Shown: positions 51,901-59,854 of the stretch, in pieces
How the letters are laid out: each line of letters starts with the position of its first letter
Numbering within the stretch: position 1 is the first letter of the stretch
Assembly (NCBI RefSeq): GCF_937898475.1
Contig: NZ_CALEJS010000026.1
Span: forward strand, 1-64,000
Direction: 5' to 3'
Source of the DNA: an uncultured Chitinophaga sp.
GTDB lineage: Bacteria; Bacteroidota; Bacteroidia; Chitinophagales; Chitinophagaceae
Length of the DNA stretch: 64,000 nt
The notes under the pieces: generated by a model
Seen by the model: only the letters and a program-made list of their open reading frames with translations
Databases searched by the model: none
What the model was told of the DNA's origin: nothing
Made by a program: the position numbers and the translations under genes

Positions 51901-52425
51901 TGTAGCGCTGGCAGGATTAACCGCCAGCAGTTTGCCTTCCAGGTTATGCAGGCACATCAGGGCTTCAGCATGTTCAAAAAAGGCGCGGTATTTTTGTTCG
52001 CTGACCTTTAATGTACGTTCGCTGGCGGCTTTCCGTACCAGGAGGGCAGCGGCGTCGGCAACTGCGGAAAACAGTTCCCGTTGTTCCTCGTTTAATGCCG
52101 CCGGAAGGGGATCCATTACGGCCAGTACAGCCGCCGGAGCGTCCTGTTCATTTTCCAGCAGGGCGCCCGCAAAAGCCCGGAAGCCCGGTGGGTTGCTCAT
52201 GCTTTTTCTGAGGGTGGGTTCCAGCAGTATATCTTCCTTTTCAAAGAAGGGTCGGTTTTGTACAACGGCATGGCAGAGCAGTTGCTCCATCGCATTGCAG
52301 GGTTGGCCGTCCGGGTGATGCCAGCGCCCCTGTTCATCGGGGAAGTAAATGGCAGCCGAGCTTTTTTTGCATACGGTAGCCGCCAGCCTGATGATCGGTG
52401 TTATATCATCATTTGAAAAAGGCAT
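48937..52425 (-). CDS. Large hybrid histidine kinase (GAF-PAS-PAS-PAS-HK-REC-REC-Hpt)
   Basis: The 1162-residue protein lacks membrane spans. In order it has a GAF-like N-terminus (residues 1-135), three PAS domains (about 145-265, 270-395, 400-520; each ends in a DITE/DITD/DITG motif), the dimerisation helix with phospho-His in NMSHEIRTPLNG, an ATPase (TNAVKFTEKG; GTGLGLNIS), two receiver domains (LIVDDNEHNR, DYHMPHMDG; ILIAEDNAVN, MDVQMPGLNG) and a C-terminal Hpt with His in HIGHKLYGLG near residue 1100. It is a cytosolic sensor for phosphorelay. Partners likely include the CheY-like protein at 45120. Confidence 0.93.
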   Translation of the reverse strand: MPFSNDDITPIIRLAATVCKKSSAAIYFPDEQGRWHHPDGQPCNAMEQLLCHAVVQNRPFFEKEDILLEPTLRKSMSNPPGFRAFAGALLENEQDAPAAVLAVMDPLPAALNEEQRELFSAVADAAALLVRKAASERTLKVSEQKYRAFFEHAEALMCLHNLEGKLLAVNPASATDLGYTLEEVENKTLFDIIPALYHTGLRQYLEQIRKDIRVKGIMHTRHRDGSTRIWLFNNVLIKDDNGEEYVIGNALDITEMHKLERNLKRTKEALEQTNSVARIGFWELDMETQRLFGSSIAQQILEVPEDFEPDLPAIFSFHKEGESRQLLTAAVDEAIRQGKGWDLELQLLTKTGREIWIRSIGHSEFVNGRCKRIFGTIQDITDRMKIFIEMQQSRLQLASFVAHVPAAVAMLDENLHFITCSRQFLEDYRLQGQELKGRALYDVFPDLQEQWREVHYRALQGAIERNEEDPWRPSWSEQEQYLRWEVRPWYQYDNTVGGIMIFTEDITGERLRREEFRVAKQLAEQASKAKSEFLANMSHEIRTPLNGIIGFTDLLLKTTLSENQYQYLNIVNESANTLLNIINDILDFSKIEAEKLELDISKCDLPEMSSQVSDMLKYQLQKKDIEMLLNLSPDLPRYIWTDAVRLKQVLVNLLTNAVKFTEKGEIELKITPVNPYSEGNILLRFEVRDTGIGIAPEHQRKIFEAFSQADLSITKKYGGTGLGLNISNKLLGLMNSRLQLQSAPGQGSVFSFEIPVKAEYEEQIQWEGTERIRKVLIVDDNEHNRIIISQMLLLQHITSDQARHGLEALELLSVNTNHDVLIIDYHMPHMDGLETIQKIREQFEEPNASKPIILLHSSADDDIVIRACEKYQVTQRLTKPIKMKDLYNALSGIYRKKEQVATAAAAESVELQNRPLKILIAEDNAVNMMLAKTIIKRAAPGAVIREAEDGNAVVALSLENKPDLVFMDVQMPGLNGYEATRKIRETYGASLPIIALTAGNVKGEREKCLAAGMDDFLPKPFVEEDMITILEKWSYFVDAGEGGLNGADINRDKEHFNKDVLVYYLGGEVDEALMKHVISTGLEELNKLEERILQAGMEEERELFHIGHKLYGLGITIGLTRLAELGQQLEKGAGMQAPERERLVKEILRELPYCKKLMQNSI

Positions 52426-52655
52426 AACGCAGGATGGTTTGCAGGATACAGGAATTTATTGCCGCAAAAATGGCACCACAGGATGGCGTCCATAGGATGA
52501 TGCAGGTGATCGGTATTTTCGAACATGGACAGTAGCAGGCTTATGACTCTCTGTACTAAATATAACGAATTATTCTACCGTGGCAATATTTTTATCCGGT
52601 ATGGAGGTGGGGGAGTAAGTAGAATAATCGGATATTTGCCGGATATTTATTCCGT

Positions 52656-53051
52656 ATGGACACCACAGTATATCTATTGCTTCGCCTGGCCATCGGCGCC
52701 AGTATGTTTGGACATGGCCTGGTACGTTTACCGAAGTTGCATGGTTTCAGCGCGTGGATGCTTAACAGTTTTGAGAAGTCTATGTTGCCTGCCGCCCTGG
52801 TGCGGCCTTTCAGCTATGCTTTGCCGGTGGCAGAATTTGTGATCGGCCTGCTGCTGCTGGCGGGTCTCTTTACCAGGCAGGCATTGATTGCGGGGGCACT
52901 CGTAATGGTGATGCTGATCATCGGTACCACCCTCACAGAGAACTGGGATGCGCTGCCATCACAGCTGATTCACGTGGCATTCTTCGCTTTGCTGTTACAG
53001 TATGCCAGCAGTAACCGCATATCGCTTGACCGGCTTTTTTCCGGCAGGTAA
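52656..53051 (+). CDS. DoxX-family membrane protein
   Basis: This 131-residue protein has four spans and the DoxX start LLRLAIGASMFGHGLVRLPK, then LPVAEFVIGLLLLAGLFTRQA and AFFALLLQYAS at the end. DoxX-like proteins sit in the inner membrane and take part in quinone or thiosulfate-linked redox steps in some bacteria; the role here is unknown. It has its own upstream region (52426-52655) shared with the divergent hybrid kinase gene. The 370-bp gap after it (53052-53421) holds a promoter box and no gene I accept. Confidence 0.88.
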   Translation: MDTTVYLLLRLAIGASMFGHGLVRLPKLHGFSAWMLNSFEKSMLPAALVRPFSYALPVAEFVIGLLLLAGLFTRQALIAGALVMVMLIIGTTLTENWDALPSQLIHVAFFALLLQYASSNRISLDRLFSGR

Positions 53052-53196
53052 CTACTGTTGTACTTCAATCGGCGGGGTAAGCGGCTCACAGCGAGCTGCT
53101 TATTCTCCCTAACCCATTGAATCTCTTGTCATTCGAAATATCCACAAATGTTAATAACTCTGCCTCTCAATTCTTTTCCGAAAGGCATCTTTCGTT

Positions 53197-53204
53197 TATA
53201 TTTG
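53197..53204 (+). promoter_or_regulatory. Candidate minus-7 box for the jet operon
   Basis: TATATTTG matches TAnnTTTG. Transcription would start near 53211, about 210 nt upstream of jetA. A T/C-rich stretch about 20 bp upstream (53171-53178) is a weak minus-33 candidate. Confidence 0.4.
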
Positions 53205-53421
53205 CCGGTATGACAAGTCAAACTTTGTTGAAAAGAACCGGTGCCACCCGCCTGGCCATGATTCCATTGGTACATCTACGTTTTCACATAACCGCACATC
53301 CGCAGCAAAGCGGCAATTGCTAAACAATATATTTTATCACCACCAAACCATCCATCATTGAACGGCTGGACAGTTGTTCTATTTTGGGAGCTGGACGTTG
53401 GTATTTGGAATTTTACACAAG

Positions 53422-54888
53422 ATGCGCAGTGAAGATATTGCATACACCTTGAACACGCATCCTGCATTCCAGATGGTCAGGTTGCAGAACGCCCGCTGGG
53501 TGCTGCCCCTGCTGTATAAGGTGTTCAAGGAAGATAACCGCTTCCTCGTAGAGGAACGAGCGCTCATCCAGCTGGTGGCTGAAGCCCTCTCCAGCCACAC
53601 AGAGGGTACGGAGAACCTGGAAGAGGCCAATATCACCTTCGGCGAGAATGAAGAGGCCCGCAGCCGTAAATACATCCTCAACTGGGTACAGAAAAGGATC
53701 CTGCAGGATTTCACCGATGCAGAAGGCGCCGTACAATACCAGCTCAGCGCCAATACCGAGCGCGTGTTCCAGTGGCTTACCGGCCTGCAGAACCGCCAGC
53801 ACGTAGGTACGGAAAGCCGTTTTAAACTGCTCTTTAATTCCCTGCGCGACATCGTAGAGCATACAGAAGACGATGTGCGTAAAAGGCTGCAGATGCTGAA
53901 AGATAAACGCGCTGAAATTGATAAGGAGATCAAAGCCATTGAGCTGGGCATTGCGCCGGACAGCTACAACAACGCACAGGTGCAGGAAAGGCTGGAACTC
54001 TTTACCCGCCTTTGTTACGAGCTGATAGGCGATTTCCGCGAAGTGGAAGATAATTTCAAGCAGATACACCGCTCTATCGTAGAGCATCATACGCGTACAG
54101 AACAGCATAAAGGCGCCATCGTTGGCTATGCCTTTGAAGCGTACGACGCCCTGCGCAACAGCAGCCAGGGGAAGAGCTTTTATGCCTTCTGGGACTTCCT
54201 TATTTCCCGCGCCGGACAGGAAGAATGGAAAGAGCTGACCAGCCAGCTGCTGGAACTGGTGCATGAACGAGACATCCCTGCGGACGAAGCGTTTATTCAT
54301 GACGTAAAATCCATGCTGCTACAGCAGGGCCGCACCGTATACGATGCCAACGATAAAATGGCAGAAAAGCTGAGCCGCATTATCTCTGAAAAGGAGATTG
54401 CCCGCCACCGCCGCCTGCGCCGCCAGATCAGCGCCATCAAGGAAATGGCCTTCGACCTGATGGACCGCGCAGATGTTCCCTGCGGCATCACCATTGAGGA
54501 AGGCGTGGAGATAAAGATGATCATGGACCGTAAACTGCAGATGGCGCCTAAAAAAGCGCCTGCCACGGTGTTACAGCCCGTTGCCGCCGCAGAACAGATA
54601 GCCGATCCGGAACGACTGAGCCGCGCACTCAGCACGCCCTTCATCGATAAGAGGATATTGTGGAGTAAAGTGGAACAAGCCCTGCACAAGCAGAAAGTGG
54701 CTTCCCTGCGTGAGATACTGGAAATGAACCCGCCGGAGCATGGCCTGGCAGAAGTGGTAGGCTATTTCCGCTTCCTGCGCGAGTTCCCGAATAAAGTTAG
54801 TGTGGTAAGCACTGCCACAGAACTGATCCCCATCAACAGCGATCAGACCCGGTTTGTGGAAGTGCCGTATTTACTGTTTAATTCCTGA
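53422..54888 (+). CDS. jetA: JetA: kleisin-like subunit of Wadjet (DUF3375)
   Basis: The 488-residue protein is read from ATG 53422 (MRSEDIAYTLNTHPAFQM); a start 16 codons upstream (53374) is open but poorly supported. The N-terminus, RWVLPLLYKVFKEDNRFLVEERALIQLV, and a long helical middle with coiled-coil character match DUF3375, the JetA/MksF-type kleisin of Wadjet. It would bridge the two JetC heads and carry JetB, forming a loop-extruding complex that recognises small circular DNA. The jetB gene starts 4 bp downstream, so the two are translationally coupled. Confidence 0.88.
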   Translation: MRSEDIAYTLNTHPAFQMVRLQNARWVLPLLYKVFKEDNRFLVEERALIQLVAEALSSHTEGTENLEEANITFGENEEARSRKYILNWVQKRILQDFTDAEGAVQYQLSANTERVFQWLTGLQNRQHVGTESRFKLLFNSLRDIVEHTEDDVRKRLQMLKDKRAEIDKEIKAIELGIAPDSYNNAQVQERLELFTRLCYELIGDFREVEDNFKQIHRSIVEHHTRTEQHKGAIVGYAFEAYDALRNSSQGKSFYAFWDFLISRAGQEEWKELTSQLLELVHERDIPADEAFIHDVKSMLLQQGRTVYDANDKMAEKLSRIISEKEIARHRRLRRQISAIKEMAFDLMDRADVPCGITIEEGVEIKMIMDRKLQMAPKKAPATVLQPVAAAEQIADPERLSRALSTPFIDKRILWSKVEQALHKQKVASLREILEMNPPEHGLAEVVGYFRFLREFPNKVSVVSTATELIPINSDQTRFVEVPYLLFNS

Positions 54889-54892
54889 GCAA

Positions 54893-55471
54893 ATGACAAC
54901 ACCTGCGAGACTGCTGCCTTTTACGGCAGTACTGATAAAATTACTCAAAGGCCCGGTAGAATACCTGGAGAAAAGCAGCTGGGAAAAACTGCTGAAGCAC
55001 AAGAACGAGCTGCAGACCTTCCTGCTGCCACTGGGCCTTACCCTGGTGCTGGATGAAGAAGACGGTTATGCATTTGTAAAACATGCGCTGCCCGAAGAAG
55101 AAGATGCAGGCATCAGCTGGATACAACGCCGTACGCTTACCTATGAGGAAAGCATCATGCTGGTTTTGCTACGTGAGATGATGGCCGAATTTGAAACCGG
55201 TGAAGCCACCACCCGTGAGCTGATCCGTAAACGCCGTGAAATAAAGGAATACGCCTCGCTCTTCTTTAAAGAGAATGCCAGCCGTGTAAAATTCCTCAAA
55301 GAAATAGACCGCCTGATAGACAAGGCAGAAGAATTCGGCTTCCTCTACCGGGAAGAGGCACACGAAATACCGGACGAACAGCGCTTCCGGATCTGCAAGA
55401 TCATTAAAGCGCGCATCAGCACAGAAGTGCTGGATGACTTTTACCGGCAATTAAAAAGTTTAGAAGTTTAA
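54893..55471 (+). CDS. jetB: JetB: KITE-like subunit of Wadjet (DUF4194)
   Basis: The 192-residue protein, read from ATG 54893 (MTTPARLLPFTAVL), has RRTLTYEESIMLVLLREMMAEFETGEA, the typical DUF4194 centre, followed by a winged-helix-like end (IDRLIDKAEEFGFLYR, FRICKIIKARIS). DUF4194/MksE proteins are the winged-helix KITE subunits that bind the kleisin JetA. It is coupled to jetA upstream. A heptad-type inverted repeat of about 130 bp then separates it from jetC. Confidence 0.88.
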   Translation: MTTPARLLPFTAVLIKLLKGPVEYLEKSSWEKLLKHKNELQTFLLPLGLTLVLDEEDGYAFVKHALPEEEDAGISWIQRRTLTYEESIMLVLLREMMAEFETGEATTRELIRKRREIKEYASLFFKENASRVKFLKEIDRLIDKAEEFGFLYREEAHEIPDEQRFRICKIIKARISTEVLDDFYRQLKSLEV

Positions 55472-55484
55472 AACGTTTAAAACG

Positions 55485-55590
55485 TTTAAGGTTTGCGGTT
55501 TGAAGGTTAGTTGAAAGTTTGAAGTTCATGAAGTAGTCTTACAAATACTTGAGCTGAGCCTCCAACCTCTAACCAACATCAAACCTTAAA
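55485..55590. repeat. Heptad-type inverted repeat between jetB and jetC
   Basis: TTTAAGGTTTG (55485-55495) pairs exactly with CAAACCTTAAA (55580-55590); inner pairs GGTTAG/CTAACC strengthen the fold. The left side is built from 7-bp words such as GTTTGCG and GTTTGAA, and the same GTTTGAAG word occurs in the repeats at 23957 and 59005. A CCCCCAATTTTTT tract follows the right arm, giving a terminator-like shape inside the operon, 18 bp before jetC. Confidence 0.75.
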
Positions 55591-55608
55591 CCCCCAATTT
55601 TTTAAATC

Positions 55609-58600
55609 ATGCAACTGAATGTTTTCAGCACCGATAGCGAAAAAAGCGGCTTCCGTCTTCAATACATGGAAGTGTTGAACTGGGGCACTTTCGACGAAAA
55701 GATATACGCCATCCGGCCCATGGGAGAGACCAGTCTCCTGACCGGCGCCAATGGAAGTGGTAAAACTACTTTTGTAGATGCACTGCTTACCCTCATTGTG
55801 CCGGAGAAACGCTACCGCTTCTATAACCAGAGCAGTGGCAGTGAAAAGAAAGGCGACCGTACAGAGGACAGCTATGTACTGGGTGGTTTCGGCGCCATCA
55901 ATAATGAGCAGACGGGTACCTCAAAGACTGAATACCTGCGGGAAGATAAAGACACGGCCTACAGCATTCTGCTGGCTCATTTTGCCAATGAAGCCGGTCA
56001 GCAGGTTACACTTTTCCAGGTGCGTCATTACCAGAACGGGGATATGAAGAAATACTTTGGCATTGCGCATAAGGCGATGACCATCGAAGAAGACTTTAAA
56101 CCCTTTGACCTGGCAGGTAACTGGAAACGCCAGATAGACCAGCGTTACAACAAAGGCGCCCGCAAACAGGTAGAATGGTTTGACGCCGCCAGCCGCTATG
56201 CCCAACGCATGGTAGAAGTGCTGGGCATGCAAAGCATGCAGGCCCTCCAGCTCTTTAACCAAACTGTTGGTATCAAAGTGCTGGGCAACCTGGATGAGTT
56301 CATCCGCCAACACATGCTGGAGCCGCGCAATATGGAGGACGAGTTCCAGGACCTGAAAAAGCAGCTCTCCACTTTGCTGGACGCCCAGCGTAATATTGAG
56401 AAGGCGGAAGAACAGATCCGTATGCTACAGCCATTGCAGGAGCAGTATGAGCGATTTAAATCGCTGGAAACTTCCCTGGAGCAGCATAAACAAACCCTGC
56501 AAACGGCCCTGCTATGGAAGAACTACATCCGTAATGCCCTGCTGCAGACCGCTATCCGCGAACATAACTGGCAACTGAAAGCCCTGCAGGAACAGTTGCA
56601 AACTGCACGCACCGAGCTGGAACAGCTCAACGAAGAAGAACAGAACACCAACTACCAGATACAGCATAACAAGGCAGGCCAGCGCCTCAAAGACCTGGAA
56701 GCACAGATCCAGGAAAAAGAAGCTAAACAACAGCAGGCGCAGGCTGCACTGGCGGAGTTCTCTGCCTGGTGCGCACAGCTGAAACTCTCTGCCACCACCC
56801 CCACAGACGAGCAAAGCTACCAGCAGATCAAAAAGGAGAACGAGCGCAAGCTGCACGCGCTCAACAACGAAAAGCGCCTGAACGATGAAGATGATTTTGA
56901 GGCCCGTAACCAGAAAAAAACAGCTATCGCTCACCGTGATACACTGGAACAACAGCTGAACAGCCTCCAGCTGCAGCGTAACAATATTGACTATCACCTG
57001 GTACAGGTACGCAAACAAATCTGCGAAGCACTCAGCCTGGATATTTCCCAGCTGCCCTTTGCCGGTGAGCTGATAGCTGTAAAGCAGGAGGAAATAGAAT
57101 GGCAGCCCGCCATAGAGAAACTGCTGCGTCCCTTCGCGCTTCGCCTGCTGGTACCCGACAAGCACTACAAACGGGTGACCAAATACGTCAACTCCCAATC
57201 CCTGGGTACCCGTTTGGTATATGAGCATGTAACGGATACGGCTATCCTGCAATACGCAGAAAAGGATACTGTGCCGGAAAAGCTGCAGTTCCATCCCGAG
57301 CACCCGTTAAGCAAATGGGTGGAGCAGGAGGTGATCCGCCTTTTCAGCTATACCTGCCTGGAAGATGAGAAACAGCTCGCTAAGTACGACAAGGCTGTCA
57401 CTGTCAATGGCCTGGTAAAGAATGGTCACCGCCACGAAAAGGACGATCGTCCCGGGCGCAATGACCCCAGCCGTTATGTACTGGGCTGGAACAATGAGAG
57501 GAAACGGGATGCCCTGCTACAAAAGCGGGCCGCCCTGGTAGACATGATCTCCAAGGCGGGAGAGACCACTGCCCGTTGTGCCGCAAAGGCCAAACGCCTG
57601 GACGAGCAATATTACGCCAACACGAGGATCAGGGAGCATAAAGGCTTTGAAGAGCTGCACGCCGCCGCCATTGCCAAAGCCATCCAGAAACTCCAGGCAC
57701 AGGCAGGAGAGCTGCGCCAGGGCAACGAAGCATTGAATGTGCTGAAGAACCAGCTCTCCGATATTCAACACCGCAAAGCGGCGATGGAAGCCAGCCGGGA
57801 AGACCTGCTCCGCGAGGAGACCCGCCAGAAAGACCGCCTGGAAAGCTGGCAGCGGGAAGCTGAGGCCTTGCAGCCCTTGCTGGAGAATTTCACGGAGGAA
57901 GACAAAGACGCCCTGCTGAAATTTCAGCAGCAGCACGCAGACAAGCTCTCCCTGGTACAGCTGGACAACCTGGAAGAGATCTATACCCGCTTTAAACAGG
58001 AAGTGGAAACTGCGCGTGAAAGCCTGCAGGACAACCTGAATAAGGAAGAAAAGAAGATTGCCGTACAGGTATCCCGTATTAAGAACCCGGGCCATGAGCT
58101 GGCCACCCGCTTCCCCGACTGGCCCGCAGAAGTGCAGCACCTGCCCGATGATCCGCGCTATATTACCGAATACATGGAGTGGCTGGAAAAGCTTACCCGC
58201 GATAACCTGCCCAGGTTCAAGCTGGACTTTGAGAACTTCATGAACGTAACCATTACCCACAAAATAGCCGGACTGAAAGAAACGCTGGACAAGTGGGAGC
58301 GCGATATTGACAGCAGCGTGAAACGCCTGAACGATTCCCTGGCAGGCATCAACTTTAACCGTATGCCTGACACCTATATACAGCTGGGCAAACGCAGCAT
58401 GCCTGCCGGAACAGATATCCGCGAGTTCCGCCAGCGGCTCCTGGAAGCCCTGCCGCAGGCGGCCAACTGGCAGCAGGAGAGCTTTGAGGCCAAATCGAAG
58501 CACTTCACACACCAGGTACGCCCCCTGATAGACGAGATGGACCGGAATGAGACCTACCGCAACAAAGTGCTGGACGTGCGCAACTGGTTTGAGTTCTGGG

Positions 58601-59001
58601 CAGATGAAAGATACCGCAATAATAATGAGCTGAAGAAGACCTACCGCCAGATGGGACAGCTCTCCGGCGGCGAAAAGGCCCAGCTTACCTATACTATCCT
58701 TTGCAGCGCCATTGCCTATCAATTCGGTATCACGCGTGAAGGCAAGAACAGCCGCAGCCTGCGGTTCATCGCAGTAGACGAGAGCTTCAGCAACCAGGAT
58801 GAGGAAAAAGCCACCTACCTGATGGAGCTCTGTAAACAGTTGCACCTTCAGCTGCTGGTGGTAACACCCAGCGATAAGATCCAGATCGTCCAGGACTTTA
58901 TCGCCCATGTACACCTGGTACAGCGCGTTAACAACCGCACCAGCACCCTGTATAATATGACGGTTAAAGAGTTGAGAGACAAGCTCGAACCGGTGACATG
59001 A
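55609..59001 (+). CDS. jetC: JetC: SMC-like ATPase of Wadjet (SbcC/MukB-like)
   Basis: The 1130-residue protein has Walker A GANGSGKTTF at residues 46-55, two long coiled-coil arms rich in Glu/Gln/Lys (about 265-480 and 620-820) around a hinge-like middle, ABC signature QLSGGEKAQL near residue 1018 and Walker B LRFIAVDESFSNQD near 1054. With JetA and JetB it forms the ATP-driven motor that extrudes DNA. Wadjet then cuts plasmids through JetD (DUF3322/DUF2220), but no such gene follows: the next gene is an ECF sigma factor. Confidence 0.92.
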   Translation: MQLNVFSTDSEKSGFRLQYMEVLNWGTFDEKIYAIRPMGETSLLTGANGSGKTTFVDALLTLIVPEKRYRFYNQSSGSEKKGDRTEDSYVLGGFGAINNEQTGTSKTEYLREDKDTAYSILLAHFANEAGQQVTLFQVRHYQNGDMKKYFGIAHKAMTIEEDFKPFDLAGNWKRQIDQRYNKGARKQVEWFDAASRYAQRMVEVLGMQSMQALQLFNQTVGIKVLGNLDEFIRQHMLEPRNMEDEFQDLKKQLSTLLDAQRNIEKAEEQIRMLQPLQEQYERFKSLETSLEQHKQTLQTALLWKNYIRNALLQTAIREHNWQLKALQEQLQTARTELEQLNEEEQNTNYQIQHNKAGQRLKDLEAQIQEKEAKQQQAQAALAEFSAWCAQLKLSATTPTDEQSYQQIKKENERKLHALNNEKRLNDEDDFEARNQKKTAIAHRDTLEQQLNSLQLQRNNIDYHLVQVRKQICEALSLDISQLPFAGELIAVKQEEIEWQPAIEKLLRPFALRLLVPDKHYKRVTKYVNSQSLGTRLVYEHVTDTAILQYAEKDTVPEKLQFHPEHPLSKWVEQEVIRLFSYTCLEDEKQLAKYDKAVTVNGLVKNGHRHEKDDRPGRNDPSRYVLGWNNERKRDALLQKRAALVDMISKAGETTARCAAKAKRLDEQYYANTRIREHKGFEELHAAAIAKAIQKLQAQAGELRQGNEALNVLKNQLSDIQHRKAAMEASREDLLREETRQKDRLESWQREAEALQPLLENFTEEDKDALLKFQQQHADKLSLVQLDNLEEIYTRFKQEVETARESLQDNLNKEEKKIAVQVSRIKNPGHELATRFPDWPAEVQHLPDDPRYITEYMEWLEKLTRDNLPRFKLDFENFMNVTITHKIAGLKETLDKWERDIDSSVKRLNDSLAGINFNRMPDTYIQLGKRSMPAGTDIREFRQRLLEALPQAANWQQESFEAKSKHFTHQVRPLIDEMDRNETYRNKVLDVRNWFEFWADERYRNNNELKKTYRQMGQLSGGEKAQLTYTILCSAIAYQFGITREGKNSRSLRFIAVDESFSNQDEEKATYLMELCKQLHLQLLVVTPSDKIQIVQDFIAHVHLVQRVNNRTSTLYNMTVKELRDKLEPVT

Positions 59002-59004
59002 AGC

Positions 59005-59126
59005 TTGAGGTTTGAAGTTCGTTAGAGGTGAGAGGTTCAGGACAAGTATCCTTATAAGGCCATGATTCATGCACTTCTAACTTTAAACGAACTTCAAACC
59101 TCAAACTTCAAACCTCAAACCTTTAA
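59005..59126. repeat. 19-bp inverted repeat of heptad words after jetC
   Basis: TTGAGGTTTGAAGTTCGTT (59005-59023) and its exact complement (59086-59104) enclose 62 nt. The right side continues as four in-phase 7-bp words alternating CTTCAAA and CCTCAAA (59092-59119). The block starts 3 bp after the jetC stop and is its likely terminator. Its words match those at 23957 and 55485. Confidence 0.8.
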
Positions 59127-59171
59127 ACATCCGCCCATTTCTTTGTATGTTTAAGCCATGGAGGACGTGCA

Positions 59172-59783
59172 ATGGGCAATGAAACCTGGCTGGAGCTGAA
59201 GAACGGCAGTGAAGCGGCCTTGCTGAAACTGTACAATGAGCATTATGTGGGCCTTATCAATTATGGTGTGCTGGTAGCGCAAGACAGAGAGCTGGCGGCG
59301 GAGTGCTTTACAGAAGTACTGATCGATATCTGGGATAAGCGGGACCGCCTGCCGGTGGTAGATAATGTGCGTTCTTACCTCATGACATGTATGCGCCGGG
59401 CCATCATCCATAAGATCAGGACCGAGAAATTCCGCCAGGAGAAAGAACAGCAGCTGGGACAACCGGAAGATACCCATGAAGCTTCCTATGAGGAACGCCT
59501 GCTGACTGTTCAGATGAACGAAGCCATGAAACGCAGGCTGCTCCACGGCTTCCGGCAGCTGACCGCCCGCCAGCAGGAACTCTTACAGCTGCGCTATTTT
59601 AACGATCTTTCCTACGAAGCCATCGCTGAAAAATGTGGTATCTCTAAACGCACCACCTATAATATCATCCACAGCGCCCTCAAAAGCCTCCGCGAAAACT
59701 TTGAAACCGGCAGTGAATCATCCTCCTTACCGCCACTTAGCGTGTTGATTACCTGTGTTTTACTGGCGGAGCTCCTGCCTTAA
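59172..59783 (+). CDS. ECF-type RNA polymerase sigma factor (FecI-like)
   Basis: The 203-residue protein has region 2 (LLKLYNEHYVGLINYGVLVAQDRELAAECFTEVLIDIWDKRDRL) and region 4 with the helix-turn-helix DLSYEAIAEKCGISKRTTYNIIHSALKSLR. It ends with a short hydrophobic tail (VLITCVLLAELLP), common in Bacteroidota ECF factors next to FecR. It should direct RNA polymerase to the downstream receptor operon when the anti-sigma factor at 59855 releases it. The jetC terminator separates it from the Wadjet genes. Confidence 0.93.
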   Translation: MGNETWLELKNGSEAALLKLYNEHYVGLINYGVLVAQDRELAAECFTEVLIDIWDKRDRLPVVDNVRSYLMTCMRRAIIHKIRTEKFRQEKEQQLGQPEDTHEASYEERLLTVQMNEAMKRRLLHGFRQLTARQQELLQLRYFNDLSYEAIAEKCGISKRTTYNIIHSALKSLRENFETGSESSSLPPLSVLITCVLLAELLP

Positions 59784-59854
59784 TCGTCTTCCCCCAAAAA
59801 ATATTTTAAAAATTCCATGGTAAAAACCGGGAACCGGCTCCTCCATATAGTAAC

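Noticed and set aside
53117..53323. Short plus-strand frame upstream of jetA
   Set aside because: No recognisable feature, poor start context, and it overlaps the likely jet promoter at 53197.
57517..59070. 517-codon minus-strand frame opposite jetC
   Set aside because: It is the antisense of the well-supported JetC ATPase (Walker A, signature and Walker B all on the plus strand) and has no protein features of its own.
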